Positions 1-12,200 of a DNA stretch of 64,000 nt are shown one piece after another; position 1 is the first letter of the stretch; every line of letters begins with the position of its first letter. The notes beneath the pieces were generated by a model. The model ran no database searches. It had not been told where the DNA came from and worked only from the letters and a program-made list of their open reading frames with translations. The position numbers and the translations under genes were made by a program. The stretch comes from Bimastos eiseni (taxonomy: Eukaryota > Annelida > Clitellata > Crassiclitellata > Lumbricidae). The stretch spans positions 6,073,731-6,137,730 of the forward strand of contig OY365817.1 in the NCBI GenBank assembly GCA_959347315.1. The letters are read 5' to 3'.

Positions 1-1431
1 TTTAACTTTTTCTAATAATATTTAATATTTTTGTTCTATAAATGAGATCAGGAAAATAATTCTGGTTATCAGTAACTTCATATAGTGTCATTTTTGTCAT
101 AGAAAGACTTCAATTTGTTCTTTTGAAATAAAAATAATATACTATATTATGTTCCAAAGACGACAGCATACCTCGCACCGAGGCAGGTTGAGGTTGGCAT
201 TCTGGGAGGATGAGAGGCAGTGGTCCATGCGGCAAGGCACTTCCTGGAAGCAATGCCAACAGGGTCAATCCTTGTGAAGCTAGACTTCAAGAATGCCTTC
301 AACAGTCACTACAGAGACAGAATGCTGTCTTCGATAGATGAGGTCCTGCCGGAACTGGCTCCATTCTGTCACCTAGCATACGCGGAACCCTCAGAGCTTC
401 GGTTTGGACAGTATACCATTTCATCACAGGTTGGACCTCAACAGGGAGACCCGCTTGGCCCTTTGCTTTTCTGCCTTCTGCTGCAGCCAATCTTACAGGA
501 AATGTCGTCACCATTGGTACTGGGCTACGTGGATGATCTAACGCCCTAGGAGGAGAGGAAGCTACGGTGGCAGAAGATGTGAGAATGCTGGAACAGCGAG
601 GGCAGGAACTAGGGCTATGACTCAACCAAGACAAATGCGAGATCATCCATCGCCAAGACAGACTAGTTTCCGACCATGTCTTCCAGCACTATGTGTCAGT
701 TGCGCCGGAAAAAGCCTGTTTGCTGGGCGCACCATTATCCACCAGCGAGGCGTTGACGACATGTCTGGAGGGCAGATGGAAGGAACTGGCCTTAGCAGTT
801 ACCCGACTAGAGTCTGTAGCCAAACACGACGCTCTGCTTCTCCTCTGATGTTCACTCTGTTCACAGAAGCTGATGTATACATTAAGATGCAGTTCATGCA
901 CAGGACACTCTCTGCTCGAAGATGGAACATTTGTGGTGCAATGAGAGCCAAACGATGTATTCGGACAACGAAGCAGCACACAAGCAATCAAGCTGGGACA
1001 AGCCGCTACTGCAGAAGGCAGCCGCTGAGCTGAGTATTGCCCAAACCGACCCATACCATCAGGCGTGATTCAAGGCAGCCGCCGCAGCACCGCATGCCGG
1101 AGACTGGCTCTTTGCCCTACCAGTGACTTCATGTGGACTTCGGCTAGACGACGTAGCGGTCAGAATTGCGGTGGGTCTCAGTCTGGGGACGCGCATTTGT
1201 GAGCCACACGCATGCCCATGCGGGTCACAAGTCAATGTGGAAGGAGCAGACGGGCTCTCTTGTGGTCTTGGGCCAGGGCGGTTCGCCAGGCATGACGCTT
1301 TATACGACATAATCAGTCGCAGCCTCACACGCGCTGGTTTCCCGAACATCAAGCAATCCTCTGACTCTTCAGAACGGACGGAAAATGCAATGATGGTCTG
1401 ACGCTAATTCCATGGCGAGGAGGACGGTTCT

Positions 1432-2092
1432 AGGGCAATTTGTCGCAGGACAATTTGGCGCGGTCAATAATAATATAAAACTAATGGTAACTGCTTCATT
1501 AAGCAACCATGCAATTAAACAGAAATATTAAAACTAAAACATAAGACAAGACTGTCAAGTTTTTCCAAATTTTTAGGCCTATTATCAAATTTTAATGGAA
1601 TATATACACTCTAATTAGGGCCTACAAAATCCTCAAGTTGCTCTAACACATTGTCAACTAAATGTTAATAATTTTTTTAGGAAAAATCGTCTCCGAAATT
1701 GTTTGACTGTTAGGAAATTGTTAATATGGGTAAATTGCTTATTCCATTAAATCGACGCGAGCTAACTACCCCGCATTGGTGTGGCACAGTGGCTTATCAG
1801 GTAGAGCAGTCAGCCCGTAACGCTCAGTGTGTGCTGAGCGCACGGGTTCGAGCTTCGTCCGGGGCGTCGGTCACTGTGTAGGGACGTTGAGCAAGTCTTT
1901 CGCGCACCATTGCTCTGCAGTACAACTGCAATTGCGCTGTCGAGGCGTGTGTGTGCACTTCTGAGCAAAAAAATGTTGGAAGAAGGGTGGTATCAAATTT
2001 GGAAATAATAATAATAATAATAATTCACACTATAGACACATTTAAATTTACCACGATGAAATGTCCGCGCTGAATTGTCCTGCGACGAATTG
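1432..2092. mobile_element. MITE with terminal inverted repeats, inserted in the RT element
   Basis: The left end CAATTTGTCGCAGGACAATT (from 1436) and the reverse complement of the right end (CAATTCGTCGCAGGACAATT) pair over about 28 bp including GCGCGG. The RT coding sequence GGACGGTTC stops at the left edge, and an imperfect copy GGACGGAAC followed by the next RT codons resumes at the right edge. This suggests a 9-bp target duplication (two mismatches). There is no ORF. The superfamily is uncertain; 9-bp duplications occur in Mutator-like elements. Confidence 0.75.
1776..2028 (+). repeat. tRNA-derived SINE, copy 1
   Basis: A perfect A box (TGGCACAGTGG, 1782-1792) and a B box-like GGTTCGAGCTT (1845-1855) with tRNA-like spacing are followed by an unrelated body. 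It ends in ATGTTGGAAGAAGGGTGG and an (AAT)n tail. The shared body and 3' end at 15880-16066 show it is a dispersed family. It is nested inside the MITE. Confidence 0.85.
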
Positions 2093-2500
2093 GACGGAAC
2101 CTGATATGGGATGTGACAGTGATTGACACCGTGGCTCCATCATATCTCCTAGCGATGTCTTCTTAGATGGGGGCTGCAGCGAAGATGGCACCCATCAGTA
2201 AGAACGTCAAGTACAGCCACCTTGCTGTTACCTATCTCTTCGTTCAATTAGCCTGTGAGACCATGGGCCCAGTCAACAACGACGGAATGGACTTTATCAA
2301 AGACTTGGGTTGCCTTGTGACACAGGTCATCAGGGACCCTAGAGAAACTAGCTACCTATTCCAACATTTATCAGTCTGCACCCAACGATTCATTGCTGTT
2401 GTCTTCAGAGGCTCTTTAGTGCGGCTATAATAACACTAAATTGTTGGAAAATATTGTAATAATAATAATAATAATAGCAATAACAATAATAATAAAAAAT

Positions 2501-3098
2501 AATTACAATAATTAGGTAATCATCATCAATTGCTCTCTATATCCTATAAGCCTGTACTTATATAAATTAAATTGAATATTGTAGCTGTATGTAACTATTA
2601 CTTTACTTTAAAGTTTAAACAGTCATTAAAATTAATAGTAAATAAGCAAAATATTCACACTGTTTGTTATCAAATTTATTATTATTCCTATACTATAGTC
2701 ACATATGCTCTTTTGTTCAGCCCGATGGGGACGAAAACCTGTAACAGTAATAATAATGTTACATATTTATTATAATTAAATATTACTATTACATTTTATG
2801 CTATATTAATAATAATAATAATAGCTATAGACCATAGTGTGCCAGTGTCACAATTTCTGTGGTGGTCCGTGAACTAGACACAAAATTTCTAAGTGGTCCT
2901 TGAGACTCAAAAGATGGATAACCACTGCCTTACATATTAATATTGTTATATTATAATGATGCTATAGAACTGTTTAGAGATTAGGAGATTAGTTACTACA
3001 TAACATTAATTTTGTTTTGTGCTTCATGGTCACTTGTGCCTGTTACATATTTGTGATTCAGTCATTTTATATTAGTTGCTGAATGTTCTTACTTTCAG
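2501..3098. other. Intron end before exon A, mostly AT-rich
   Basis: AT-rich with AATAAT runs near 2458-2500 and 2806-2822. At about 2840-2930 a stretch with gtggtccgtgaac and taaccactgcc may be a decayed hAT-like MITE related to the one at 53062. No gene was recognised. Confidence 0.4.
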
Positions 3099-3248
3099 GT
3101 CCCAATGTTTCGCAGCCACCAGATATAACTAGCAGCACTAATATGGTTCCACAAAATGACCGTGTAAATCGCTATAATTCTTCGCATGCCCAATCAGTTC
3201 GTGTCACGGCTACTGCTGTTACTGGGCTGTCGAGTGACTCCGATAATG
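3099..3248 (+). CDS. DIP2: DIP2 exon A, Ser/Asn-rich linker
   Basis: Acceptor actttcag and donor GTCAGT. The exon completes a Gly codon, encodes residues 1-49 and ends with the first base of a Val codon. The sequence is low-complexity ([24 protein letters not shown]), as expected of the unstructured linker after the DMAP1-binding region. Support comes from the splice sites, phase and position rather than strong conservation. Confidence 0.8.
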
Positions 3249-6200
3249 GTCAGTTGTAAAAAAAATGTTGCTGACTCCTCTCATCTCTGTTAAATTGCTT
3301 TTTAATGACCTTTGTCAGTAAAAAAAATTTTTCATAATGAAGTTGCTGTGATTTATTAAACTCTGTTATTAATTGATACCACAGTCACTGATAAGAAGAA
3401 TTAATAGGCATCTAAAATAGGCATCAAAAGAACAACAGCTCCTGTTAATTTGTTTAAATTAATACGAGGATGACAAAGTACTCTTGTGGATGTGGGAGCA
3501 GCTGCTTGATGCCTCTGCATTTTATCATAAACGTGAAAATGAACACAAGAATGAGAGTGCAGTGAAATTAAGGACAGGTCACAGAATAGAAAAGAAGAAA
3601 ATAGAAAAGAATGTCACTTTTGATTCATGAACTTTATTAATGCCTTTGCTCACTATTTGCTACAAGGTGTATACTCTAAAAATTCACAGAATTTTGAAGA
3701 GAAAATGTGTATGACAACATGATAAGTTACTTTTTTACTTCATTTCAGTTGCTAGACAAGGAAAAGTGTCAGCAAAGATTCAGCAGCTATGGAATACTCT
3801 GAAAGCAAGTATTTGAATACTTCAGCATTTTTATATTGGTCATAGTAATTGCAATTGTGATTATAAGGTTTTAAGCATAATGTTGATTTAAGAAAAACTT
3901 ATTTGAGGTGTTGCTCTGTACATTGTCTTAATGACATTAAGCACCATGTTAGTTTCACTTGCAAATACTGATTCATACATACCACATATATTCAAATCGG
4001 ACAAACTGATAAAAAGTTATAGCAGTTTACATATTTTGCATTGGCCAGAGTGGGTTTTGAGCCCCTTGCCTAATTTTTAATGTGAATGCTTTCCCCTGGA
4101 CAAAAGCTGATCTCCGTACCCTTACCTTCATATTGATACCAAAAGACAGACTTTTACATCAACTTGAAATGCCTGAAACTAAATGGGCAAAATTTGGTAT
4201 TCAAACTGCATACAATAAAATACTCTGGATAAGGAACTATTAAACATGTAAAAATGGAAATATATCTAATGTTAGCTCATGGTTTTATGCATTTTAGAAT
4301 ATTATAGACTGTTGTTTCTTTTTTTATGTATTTCAGCGTCCAAAGCGAAGACCTTTGCGTGAGTTCTTTGTTGATGAAGAAGAAGGTGTGCTCGAAAGTA
4401 AGTTGGGTTTTTATGATTGTTTACAATTTGTTTACTGAGATACTTATTGTTCATGCTTTGGTTCCAAAATTCATGAAGCTGCAACTTCTGTAAAGAAGTG
4501 ACTGATGTTAGAAAAGCATGCATAAAATATTCTATCAGAGCACTTCCATTGAAACCTCATAATTTAGCTTATCCATTGAATAGGCAAAGCTAATTAACAG
4601 TTACAATACATATTAATCCTCTACTAGTTTGTCTCATGTGATAAACTTCATTCTTGTTGGCATAATCTATGAATAAGCATAAATTGATAGATTGGTGGAC
4701 TTTTGTCTCGAGATATATGCATGATTCTTTTCACTGGCTTCCCATCTCGCAATGCATCAGCTATGGAATAGTCGTGCTGGCTGGTGATGCCTTCTTGGCT
4801 CTGTCCGTCCTATCTGCTGGAGCTCGCCGCCCTGTTTCAGCTTTGGCTCTTCTTTATTCCTAGAAGCATCTCCAAGTAGATGTCTTGAGGGGCACTATGT
4901 ATTATGTTAAAATGAATGAATGAATGAATGAAAGACCTGCAAAAGAGTTCACATGTTGGCATTAACAGTTCTCTGTCCAGAATCACACGGATGACGAGTT
5001 GTTGATTTCAGTCAGGTAATCTCGAATTTATTTCTTATTTGTCATCTCTGGAAATACCTGGCATGTAATGGATTTGCATGCTTGTTTAATTTCTCCGAGT
5101 ACAAGTGTTGTTGATTTATGTTTTTCTTTAAGTGCCAGCTCTTGATCCAAATGCACCAAAACCTGAAGGAAGCACTATCTCACCGGCTGTTGGTGAGCAG
5201 CTAATTGTAAGTAATGTCATAACGATATTGTAGTCTTACAATTTGAGTTTCAGTACTCACTCATTAACGTACCATCTTTAGGTTTAGGCTCCAATCTGCT
5301 TAACATGAAATGGTGCTATGTCACTCATTGCTATTATCTTGACATGCTGTACATGGGTTAATGCGCCATGTAAGAATGAGGTGTAACATCACTAACTTGA
5401 GGTTTGCAACTGGACGAAATGCTAATTAATCAATGAAAAACTGGGAAGCATGTTTTCGTTTCTTACTGATTCCTTTTTGATAAGAAGTATTGCATTAAGT
5501 CACACTGCATGCCAATATATTTAGATATTTGTAACCCCTTTAGTGACCAGTAAAATGTTTAAAACCTACCTTATGTGGCGAGCAAATTTTATATCTGCAT
5601 ATCTATGTATATATGTATGTATATATGTATGTTTATATGTATGTGTGTATATATGTATATATATAGGTATATATGTATATATGGATATAGGTATATATGC
5701 ATACATATATGCGTGTATGTATGTATGTATATATGTATGTATATATGTATATATTTGTATATATGTATATATATGTGTATATGAAAAGCCATGTGAGGTG
5801 AAGAATATATGTAGAGCCATGTGAGGTGAAGAATATATGTAGAGCCATGTGAGGTGAAGAATATATGAAAAGCCATGTGAGGTGAAGAACATATGTAAAG
5901 CCATGTGAGGTGAAGAGCAAATGTAAAGCCATGTGAGGTGAAGAATATATGACAAGCCATGTGAGGTGAAGAATATATGTAAAGCCATGTGAGGTGAAGA
6001 ATATATGTAAAGCCATGTGAGGTGAAGAATATATGAAAAGCCATGTGAGGTGAAGAATATATGTGAAGCCATGTGAGGTGAAGAATATATGAAAAGCCAT
6101 GTGAGGTGAAGAATATATGTGAAGCCATGTGAGGTGAAGAATATATGAAAAGCCATGTGAGGTGAAGAATATATGTAAAGCCATGTGAGGTGAAGAATAT

Positions 6201-9200
6201 ATGTAAAGCCATGTGAGGTGAAGAATATATGTAAAGCCATGTGAGGTGAAGAATATATGAAAAGCCACATGAGGTGAAGAATATCTGAAAAGCCATGTGA
6301 GTTGAAGAATATGTGTTAAGCCTTGTGAGATGAAGAATATATGTATAGCCGTTTGAGGTGAAGAATATATGTAAAGCCATTTGAAGTGACGAATATGTGT
6401 AGAGCCATTTGAGGTGAAGAATATATGTAAGCTATCTGAGGTTGAAGTGGATGTCAACGGATGACGCAGTCGGGGACGACAAAAGAAGAGATTTGATGAT
6501 AAGGGACCTGAAGACTCTAAAATTAGAAAATGAAGACATGTGCGACAGAGTCAAATGGAGAAGAAGGATCTGAGTGGCTTACCCCTCCCCTGTGAGTTAT
6601 TAATTCAAGCGTGAAGAAGATATATCTGAGGTGAAGAAAACATGTAAAGCCATTTGAGGTGAAGAATATATGAAAAGCCATGTGAGGTGAAGAATATATG
6701 AAAAGCCATGTGCGGTGAAGAATATATGTAAAGCCATGTGAGGTGAAGAATATATGAAAAGACATGTGAGGTGAAGAATATATGAAAAGCCACGTGAAGT
6801 GAAGAATATATGAAAAGCTTGTGAGGTGAAGAATATATGTAAAGCCATGTGAGGTGACGAATATATGAGAAGCCATGTGAGGTGAAGAATATATGTATAG
6901 CCGTTTGAGGTGAAGAATATATGTAAAGCCATTTGAAGTGAAGAATATATGAAAAGCCATTTGAGGTGAAGAATAGATGAAAAGCCATGTGCAGTTAACA
7001 ATATATGTAAAGCCATGTGAGGTGAAGAATATATGAAAAGCCATGTGAGGTGAAGAATATATGTGAAGCCATGTGACGTGAAGAATATATTTAAAGCCAT
7101 TTGAAGTGAAGAATATGTGAAAAGCCATGTGAGGTGAAGAATATATGAAAAGCCATGTGAGGTGAAGAATATATGAAAAGCCATGTGAGGTGAAGAACAT
7201 ATGTAAAGCCATGTGAGGTGAAGAGCATATGTAAAGCCATGTGAGGTGAAGAATATATGACAAGCCATGTGAGGTGAAGAATATATGTAAAGCCATGTGA
7301 GGTGAAGAATATATGTAAAGCCATGTGAGGTGAAGAATATATGAAAAGCCATGTGAGGTGAAGAATATATGTAAAGCCATGTGAGGTGAAGAATATATGA
7401 AAAGCCATGTGAGGTGAAGAATATATGTGAAGCCATGTGAGGTGAAGAATATATGTATAGCCGTTTGAGGTGAAGAATATATATAAGCTATCTGAGGTTG
7501 AAGTGGATGTCAACGGACGACGCAGTCAGGGACAACAGAAGAAGAGATGGGAAGATAAGGGACCTGAAGACTCTAAAATTAAAAAATGAAGACATGTGCG
7601 ACAGAGACAAATGGAGAAGAAGGATCTGAGTGGCTGACCCCTCCCCTGTGAGTTATTAATTCAAGCTTGAAGAAGATATATCTGAGGTGAAGAAAACATG
7701 TAAAGTCATGTAGGTGAAGAATATATGTAAAGCCATTTGAGGTAAACGAACACACTGTAGCTTGATTTGAAGTGCACCTCTTGGAATATTTTCCTGCTGA
7801 TTCGTTGCATTGTACATATTGATGTTTGAACTTCAATGTGTAATTGTGTGTGTAAAATGAATCATCAACGTCTTTGCTAATTATTTTGAAGGTAACTTTG
7901 TGGTGTTCACATGTTTGCAATATGTGACCAATGACTATGATGTTATAGATACCTTCTGGATTACCACGTAACTTGGAAGCTGCTGTTCAGAGATATGGAT
8001 CAGCAACTTACAAGGCAACAGCTGCAACAGTTTTAGATGCTAATGGAAAACCAACTCTGTCACTTTTCTACGGTTAGCATTTGACGTATACTGTTTTGTT
8101 TCTTTAGTTATGAGAGAATTGGTTGTAGTAGAAGTTTGTAATTTATTTTGTTTTGCTTATTATGTTATATCTTAACTGCAAGTAAAAAAGATAATTTTTC
8201 CTCCCAGACAAAGCTTACAAATGAACGTTGTGGCGATGTGAAATTTGTACAAACTTTCTTCGGCAAATTTATAAGTCGACATGCTTATATTCAGCATACA
8301 ATTTACTTTAAATTCTGATATTTGATATTCTTAATTGGTGTATTTGTTATGTGTCAATCGGAGAAATTACGATCGCCGATGTTGCACTTCAAGTCAAAGT
8401 AAATCAAGAAAATGACACTACAAATCATCTAAGTCTGCAATTTCCCAGGTGTGCATTCACCACTCTCAACCTCCTCCTATTCTGCCTCTTACTTCTCTTG
8501 ATCAACAAACATGGAGTAGCTGCTGGCTACAGCCGCTCTGTCAGAGGACATGCAGAGAGCTGGATGTTATTTGTTAGGGCAGGGTTGGGCAAACTACGGT
8601 CAGTAGGTTGCATGCGGCTCGCGGAAGTGTTTAATGCGGCCCATGAGACCTTCTGCCAGTTCAATTAATATTTTTTTTAAATTTACACAATTGTTTGTAA
8701 AATCCTTTGAAAGTTTATAATCCCAATGTGAAAAAAGTTTCAAATTGTAATATTAATATCAATTAATTACTATTTATAATATTAAGATATATTAATAGTA
8801 TCACAGCAAATTTTAAAATAATTGTGCTGTAAATTTCCAAAGTTGTGGTGAATTTTCTAACACACCCACCCCATGTTGTTTTCTAATCAATTCCTGCCGA
8901 AATCAAGTCTTTTCAAGTGAAGCTCATGTTGTTCTCCAGACTTTTGACACAGCAAAAATTTGCTCATTTTCCAATACTGAAGACACAAATGGTGTCTTCA
9001 GAATGTGCAAAGCAATATAGCCATAAAATTTAAAATTTCATCTTTGAAAGAAGCATTTTCCAGGCGTTTTAACGATTTTCATGCTCTTGAGGACCAGTTT
9101 GCTCTTCTCACCATGCCATTATCGTATGACATTGACAGAGCTTCTACTGATCTGCAACTTGAATTAATAGACTTACAGAATGACAACATTCTCTAAAAGA

Positions 9201-12200
9201 ATTTCAAAGACATGGAATTACAAAGATTATGTGCATTACTAAAAATGACAAATTTCCAAATATGCAACACTGCCATGAAAATGCTTGTTTTATTTGCCTC
9301 AACTTGCATCTGTGAACAAACTTTCTCCTGCATGAACATCAATAAATCAAAGTATAGGTCTCAGCTCACTGATAAAATTTGAATTCTATACTATGGATTT
9401 CAACAAGTACTTTAACTGTGAAAATTATTATAAAAAACTAGACTGGAAATGAAGAATAGGTTCAAAGTACGGGTGAGGGATGTGATGGAGGTAGAGGAGG
9501 ACACAAACAACCTGTGGGAAAAGATGAAGGGAATGATATTGGAAGTTGCAGAGAAACACATTCCAAAGAAGAAGAAATTCACAACAACACCATGGCTATT
9601 GTTAGAAGCTATTAGTATAGCAGGAGAAAGGAAAGCTGCAAAAAGCACAGGAAACAAAGATAAAGTAAGAGAAATGATCCTTCCAAAAGCAAGCACGGAA
9701 AGATAAAGAAAAACATTTAAATGAAATGTGCAGGGAAATGGAGGAAGAAGGAAAGAAAGAGAGAATGAAAGAAATGTTCTCAAAAGTGAGGGCAATAACG
9801 AAAAAATTTACACCTAGAATGGGCTCACTGAAGTCAGGAGATGGAAACGTAATTGGTGAAGAAGAGGGAATGAAGAAAAGATGAAAGGACTACACGGAGG
9901 AGCTGTACAGCGAAGACAAGAGAGTAAAAATGGAACAAAACGATATAACAGAACACGAAAAGGAACCGGTGGTTATGGAAACAGGTGGAATGGGCAATCA
10001 AACATTTGACTGACAACAAAGTGCCAGGTCAGGATGGAATACCCATAGAACTGATAAAAGCAGGAGATGATGCAATGATAAAGACAATAGAAAAAATATG
10101 CAATAACATATAACTGGAGAGTGCCCAGAGGAATGGAAGAGATCAATATTTATCCCTTTATTTAAGAAAGGAGATGCAAGAGAGTGTGAAAATTACAGGA
10201 CAATAGCATTGATATCACACACAAGTAAAGTACTACTCAAAATAATTCATAAAGGAATGGAGAATATAATTGAGAGAGAGAGCTTCCGGACAATCAGGCA
10301 GGATTTAGGAACTCCTGGGGAACGCGAGATCATATTGCCGACATGAGGTGGATAATGGAAAGGCAAAGGGAATATGGACAAAAAATACACAAATGTTTCA
10401 TCGATTATAGCAAAGCATTTGACTGCATTAATCATGAACTGATGTGAAAAACTCTAATAAAAGTGGGAATACCAAAACACTTGATACAACTAGTAAAGGG
10501 ATTGTACAAAGACCAGGAGGTGGTGATAAGAACAGAATTTGGAGACACAGACAAATTTAAAATCAAGAAAGGGGTGAGGCAAGGGTGCATCCTGTCCCTA
10601 TTTCTTTTCAACCTGTATGCAGAAAGGATAATGAGGAGGGCAGAAATGGAAGAGGCAACTGAAGGAGTAAAGATAGCAGGAAGGACATTGAATAATCTAA
10701 GATACGTGGATGACACAACACTACTGGCAGGGAAGAAAACAGATCTGGAAAATCTGATAAAAAGACTGAAGAGAGAAAGTGAGAAGGCCGGCCTATACTT
10801 CCACTTAAAGAAGACAAAGATAATGACAACAGCTGATTGGGACAGTTTCGAGATAGACGGAGAGGAAATAGAGGTGGTAACAAGCTTATGTTCCTGGGAT
10901 AATTAATAGAAAAAGCGGAAAAATGTGACTCGGAAATAAAGAGAAGGGTGGCGATAGGGAAAACTGCAATGAACGGACTGGAAAAGATATGGAAAGACAA
11001 ACATGTGAGCATAGACACAAAAAAAAGATTAGTGAGAGCAATGATCTTTCCTACAGTACTATATGGCTGTGAGACATGGACAATGACAAAGAACATGGAG
11101 AAAAAGATCAACGCATGTGAAATGTGGATATGGAGGAAGATGCAGAGAATATCATGGACGGAGCAGAAGACAAACGAAGAAGTGCGCAGGAAGATTGGAG
11201 TCGAGAATGATGAGAGGGTAACATGTTGTAACAACAAACAGCATTGAGAAGGAAGCTGGGGTTTTTCGGACATGTTATGCGATCAAATGGAATGGAAAAA
11301 GAAATTATGCTGGGATGTGGAGGAGGAAGGAAGAAAAGAGGGTGCCCATGGGAAAAAATGGATGGATGTGATACATGAAAAAACTGAAATGAGCCTGAAG
11401 GAATAAGGAGGTGCAACTTCGGAAAGAAAAAAATGGAAAGGATTGGTCATGGCGGTCGCTAGATTTCCAAGAAATAACAGAACAAAGTGATGAGGCCTGG
11501 TTAAAAACTGTTTGCAGTTTCAAAAATATTGTTAATGTAAGGTCTAACTAAGTAGCAACCACAAACAAACTCACGAACTAACACTGTCTAGTTTTAGTTA
11601 CTTTTACCATGACTGTGGTCATTATGTCATTACAATTATTTTGAATTTGCTAAAAATGTGTTAAATTTATAGTCACTCTAAGAGTCTAGAAACTAGACTC
11701 CTAAAGTAGAGCTGTTCCGATATAACTTTTTGCCGATTATGCCGATACCGATTATTGCAGATTATTCATTTTCCGGTACCCGATTATTTCGCCGATTATT
11801 TAGCCAATTATTTCATTGTGTTTCCCAAGATGTCTGATTCAAAAAGATAGACCAACCTACTGCTACTGCCTATTGTTGTGATACAAGCAAAACACTTGCT
11901 CCGTAGGAGACGTATACATGTAGTTGGAGACGTATACATGTAGTTGGGGGCAGCCAATACAGATTAGACACACTGCCCGCCGTCGAACTGTGCCCAAGGT
12001 AATTATAACCAAGGAACGGCTGGCCAATTCACAGCCACTCATCTAGTCTCAGGCGACTGAAATGTTTCAGGGAGATCTGATTGGCAGCTAGCATGTATTC
12101 ATTAGGCATGCCTCCATGATGTATATTCATGGGTTTCTCTGTTGATTAATCCAGCTGTTCCTTGACTTGAATTGGCCAGCCATTCCTTTGCCTTTAAGCA

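Larger units (their letters stand above)
146..2500 (+). mobile_element. 5'-truncated non-LTR retroelement, decayed RT and C-terminal region
   Basis: At 220-549 a reverse transcriptase core is readable (LVKLDFKNAFNS, QQGDPLGPLLF, GYVDDLT). The reading continues in shifted frames with LNQDKCEII, EKACLLGAPL and KHDALLLL to about 850. A stretch at 1123-1400 (CGLRLDDVAVRIAVGLSLG, CEPHACPCGS, GLSCGLGPGRFARHDAL) precedes LIPWRGGRF. The C-terminal block WDVTVIDTVAPSYL with KYSHLAVTYLFVQLACETMG resumes at about 2100 and ends at 2430. A TAATAA-rich tail follows. Frameshifts and stops (for example near 549 and 618) make it dead. It resembles a widespread animal RT family whose clade name I cannot give, and it is split by a MITE. 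Confidence 0.85.

Noticed and set aside
1782..1855. Functional tRNA gene
   Set aside because: Good A and B boxes, but the head continues into a SINE body shared with 15880-16066.
5566..7513. Long minus-strand frames rich in [16 protein letters not shown] repeats as a protein gene
   Set aside because: They are the three frames of a 28-bp minisatellite with no stop. Overlapping frames are equally open and there is no unique coding sequence.
5782..7744. CRISPR-like array
   Set aside because: Units are contiguous without unique spacers, in an intron of an animal gene.
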